From NCBI GenBank assembly GCA_018895125.1, contig JAHIOR010000070.1, positions 1-6,957 of the forward strand: a stretch of DNA of 6,957 nucleotides. Direction: 5' to 3'. This document shows positions 5,145-6,957 of this stretch, in pieces. Under the pieces are notes generated by a model. The model searched no databases. It was not told where the DNA came from and saw only the letters and a list, made by a program, of their open reading frames with translations. A program made the translations under genes and the position numbers. How positions within the stretch are numbered: position 1 is the first letter of the stretch; each line of letters opens with the position of its first letter. The DNA comes from Patescibacteria group bacterium (GTDB lineage: Bacteria > Patescibacteriota > Minisyncoccia > Minisyncoccales > GWA2-46-15).

Positions 5145-6379
5145 ATTTAAAATACAGCCTTAAAACATCTTTTGAAGCCTTAAGGGCCAATAAATCCAGA
5201 TCTGTTTTAACGATCTTGGGAATTGTTATTGGTATTACTGCCATTATCTTGATTATGTCCATTGGCCAGGGCGGCCAGGACCTGATTCTGAGCCAAATCC
5301 AAGGCATGGGAGCCACTACTCTGGCGGTTCAGCCCGGCAGAGAGCCCAAAGGCTTTTCTGACATGGCTTCGCTGTTCTCCGATTCTTTAAAAGAAAAAGA
5401 TTATCTGGCTTTGAAAAAAAAGAGTAATGTTCCCAGTGTTGTCGAGGTTATGCCCGAAGTCATTACCAGTGCTACCTTGAGTTTTGAAGGAGAGACTAAG
5501 CAGGTCAGCGTTATCGGCGCTTCTGAAGTCTTAGCTGAGATCCTGAATATTTATCCTTCGGAAGGAAGTTTCTTTACTGAAGAGGACATTATTGCCAGGA
5601 ACAGCGTTGTTGTCATTGGTTCTGAAGTCAGGGAAGACTTATTCGGGTTTTCCGAAGCTGTCGGTCAAAAGATCAGGATCAAGAATCGAGACTTTAGAGT
5701 GGTTGGAGTTTTCCCTCAAAAAGGACAAGTATCAATGTTTAATATGGACAGCATGGCAGTTGTGCCTCATACCACGGCTCAGAAATATCTGACCGGCACT
5801 AATTATTACAACGAAATCATTTTAAAAGCAGTTTCTGAAGCAGCTGTTCCCCAGGCAGTCAGAGAGATTGAAGCAACGCTGAGGGAATCCCATAATATTA
5901 CTGATCCCAGCAAAGATGATTTCCAGATTCATACCCAAGCTGACCTTGTTGAGCGGGTTAGCACTATTACTAATATTTTAACAGCCTTATTATTATCAAT
6001 AGCAACCATTTCCTTGATAGTAGGCGGCATTGGCATTATGAACATAATGCTGGTTTCGGTAACAGAAAGAACCAGGGAGATTGGTTTAAGAAAAGCTGTC
6101 GGGGCTACTCAAAAAGACATTCTGACCCAGTTTCTGCTGGAATCGGTTTTATTAACTGGTATTGGTGGAGTGATTGGCATTATTGCCGGGGCTATTCTTG
6201 CTTTTTTAATCTCTTTAATTTTGAGCCAGGTTTTAAAATTAAACTGGGCTTTTAGTTTTCCTGTTTCAGCTGCCATAGCCGGGCTTTTGGTTGCCGGCTT
6301 GGTGGGTCTGATTTTTGGCATTTATCCGGCTAAAAAGGCGGCTGCCAAAGATCCGATCGAAGCTTTAAGGTACGAGTAA
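5141..6379 (+). CDS. ABC exporter permease, MacB/YknZ (FtsX-like) family
   Basis: The 412-residue protein has the MacB layout. A cytoplasmic amphipathic start carries EALRANKSRSVLTILGIVIG, and TM1 covers about 23-42. A large extracytoplasmic domain follows (about 43-275), containing VSVIGAS (122-128), NSVVVIGSEV (154-163) and FRVVGVF (185-191). The FtsX membrane domain has three helices at about 277-304, 332-362 and 375-396. The cytoplasmic coupling segment SVTERTREIGLRKAVGAT (306-323) is the family hallmark that contacts the ATPase. The C-terminus PAKKAAAKDPIEALRYE is also typical. It has no fused ATPase, unlike Proteobacterial MacB, so it matches the split YknY/YknZ arrangement of monoderm bacteria. 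Family members export peptides, lipoproteins, siderophores or toxins; the substrate here is unknown. It overlaps the ATPase gene by 4 bp and is the last gene of the operon. Confidence 0.95.
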   Translation: MNLKYSLKTSFEALRANKSRSVLTILGIVIGITAIILIMSIGQGGQDLILSQIQGMGATTLAVQPGREPKGFSDMASLFSDSLKEKDYLALKKKSNVPSVVEVMPEVITSATLSFEGETKQVSVIGASEVLAEILNIYPSEGSFFTEEDIIARNSVVVIGSEVREDLFGFSEAVGQKIRIKNRDFRVVGVFPQKGQVSMFNMDSMAVVPHTTAQKYLTGTNYYNEIILKAVSEAAVPQAVREIEATLRESHNITDPSKDDFQIHTQADLVERVSTITNILTALLLSIATISLIVGGIGIMNIMLVSVTERTREIGLRKAVGATQKDILTQFLLESVLLTGIGGVIGIIAGAILAFLISLILSQVLKLNWAFSFPVSAAIAGLLVAGLVGLIFGIYPAKKAAAKDPIEALRYE

Positions 6380-6389
6380 AGGTGGAAAA

Positions 6390-6418
6390 TTGACAGAAAT
6401 TCTTTTAAACAATATTAT
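6390..6418 (+). promoter_or_regulatory. Strong sigma70-like promoter of the slipin gene
   Basis: A perfect TTGACA (6390-6395) and TATTAT (6413-6418, 5 of 6) are separated by the ideal 17 bp. Initiation is expected near 6425, giving a leader of about 20 nt that is entirely A/T with no Shine-Dalgarno motif. The promoter starts 11 bp after the permease stop, so the slipin gene can be expressed independently of the exporter operon. I see no terminator between them. Confidence 0.7.
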
Positions 6419-6434
6419 TAATTATTAATTATTA
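6414..6434 (+). repeat. Three perfect tandem copies of ATTATTA
   Basis: The heptamer ATTATTA is repeated exactly three times (6414-6420, 6421-6427, 6428-6434). It overlaps most of the -10 box and forms the untranslated leader of the slipin gene. Copy-number change would alter leader length rather than the promoter spacer. It may simply reflect the unstructured A/T-rich leader favoured where Shine-Dalgarno pairing is not used. Confidence 0.8.
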
Positions 6435-6444
6435 AATAAAAAAT

Positions 6445-6957
6445 ATGCCAAATTCTTCATCTAATCCAGTCGGTTCATTAATCAGCCTTTTATTGTTTCT
6501 AGTTTTTGGCGGCTGGTTTGCAGTTAAAGCCGGACTTATTTCCGGCGGTTTGCTTTCTTTCGGCGGCTTGTTATTACTGGCAATCATACTGCTGATTTCC
6601 GGTTTAAGAGTTGTTAATCAGTATGAAAGGGGAGTTATCTTAACTTTAGGCAAATATACTTCAACTAGACAGCCTGGTTTAACCTGGATTTTTCCCGGCA
6701 TTCAGAATATGTCAAAAGTTGATATGAGAATCATCACCACTAATATTCCTCAGCAGGAAGTCATTACCAAGGATAACGTGCCGGTTGGCACCAATGCAGT
6801 GGTTTACTTTAGGGTGGACTCGGCAGAAAAAGCCATTCTGGACATTGAAAACTTTTCTAAAGCTGTCAGAGAGTATGCTCAAGCAGCTTTAAGAGACGTC
6901 ATTGGCGGCATTGAACTGGACACCTTATTAGCTGAAAGAGAAAAAATAGCTGATGAA
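6445..6957 (+). CDS. Slipin-type SPFH/band 7 membrane protein (3' end outside window)
   Basis: The frame is open from ATG 6445 to the window edge: 171 codons with no stop. A short polar N-terminus is followed by two hydrophobic stretches (about residues 11-36 and 37-54), probably a membrane hairpin or two spans. The band 7 domain then begins with RVVNQYERGVILTLGKY (about 56-72). It continues with PGLTWIFPGIQ (78-88), a VDMR segment, and QEVITKDNVPVGTNAVVYFRV (about 104-124), and ends at the edge after ELDTLLAEREKIADE. These are hallmark positions of prokaryotic slipins/stomatins, which form large oligomers on the inner face of the membrane and organise or regulate membrane proteins. Slipins are often paired with an NfeD-type partner; any such gene would lie beyond the window. 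The start is chosen because it is the only ATG before the hydrophobic segment and follows a strong promoter. Confidence 0.9.
   Translation, partial: MPNSSSNPVGSLISLLLFLVFGGWFAVKAGLISGGLLSFGGLLLLAIILLISGLRVVNQYERGVILTLGKYTSTRQPGLTWIFPGIQNMSKVDMRIITTNIPQQEVITKDNVPVGTNAVVYFRVDSAEKAILDIENFSKAVREYAQAALRDVIGGIELDTLLAEREKIADE

Noticed and set aside
1..6957. CRISPR arrays, tRNA or rRNA genes, insertion sequences, toxin-antitoxin or phage genes.
   Set aside because: I saw no regularly spaced repeats, cloverleaf structures, transposase motifs or terminal inverted repeats with target duplications anywhere in the window.

Overview
The window looks like part of a bacterial chromosome from a small-genome, AT-leaning lineage. 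My best guess is Candidate Phyla Radiation / Patescibacteria (Parcubacteria-like). This is an inference from gene style, not from a marker gene. The efflux adaptor has an unusually long helical hairpin, there is a compact ATPase/FtsX-type permease pair with no TolC-like partner in view, start codons sit in A/T-rich sequence without clear Shine-Dalgarno motifs, and several promoters lie so close to their ATG that transcripts would be leaderless or nearly so. TGA, TAA and TAG all serve as stops, so the code appears to be the standard bacterial one.

Layout. (1) 1-137: the C-terminal tail of an unrecognised + strand gene, followed at once by a good intrinsic terminator. (2) 138-371: a convergent intergenic region with an orphan near-consensus promoter (232-259) pointing into two very stable palindromic hairpins (272-292 and 316-351). 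(3) 372-1670, minus strand: a membrane-anchored S41 (C-terminal processing) peptidase in which the usual PDZ domain appears to be replaced by a DnaJ-like J domain. Both the J-domain HPD motif and the Lys/Gln of the protease triad are altered. (4) 1671-1758: a short divergent promoter region. (5) 1759-2574, plus strand: a soluble family 2 glycosyltransferase with an unusual basic helical C-terminal tail. (6) 2575-2750: a spacer. (7) 2751-6379: a three-gene operon for a MacAB/YknXYZ-type ABC exporter (membrane fusion protein, ATPase, permease). (8) 6390-6957: a separate promoter and the first 171 codons of a slipin-type SPFH/band 7 membrane protein, cut by the window edge.

How the genes fit together. 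The exporter proteins form one machine: the ATPase drives the FtsX-like permease, and the anchored adaptor projects outward from it. The protease and the slipin are also envelope proteins, so the neighbourhood has a cell-envelope theme, but nothing in the sequence ties them to the exporter's substrate. The most unusual item is the J-like domain inside the S41 peptidase. I know of no described S41 enzyme with this architecture, but I could not search for one.
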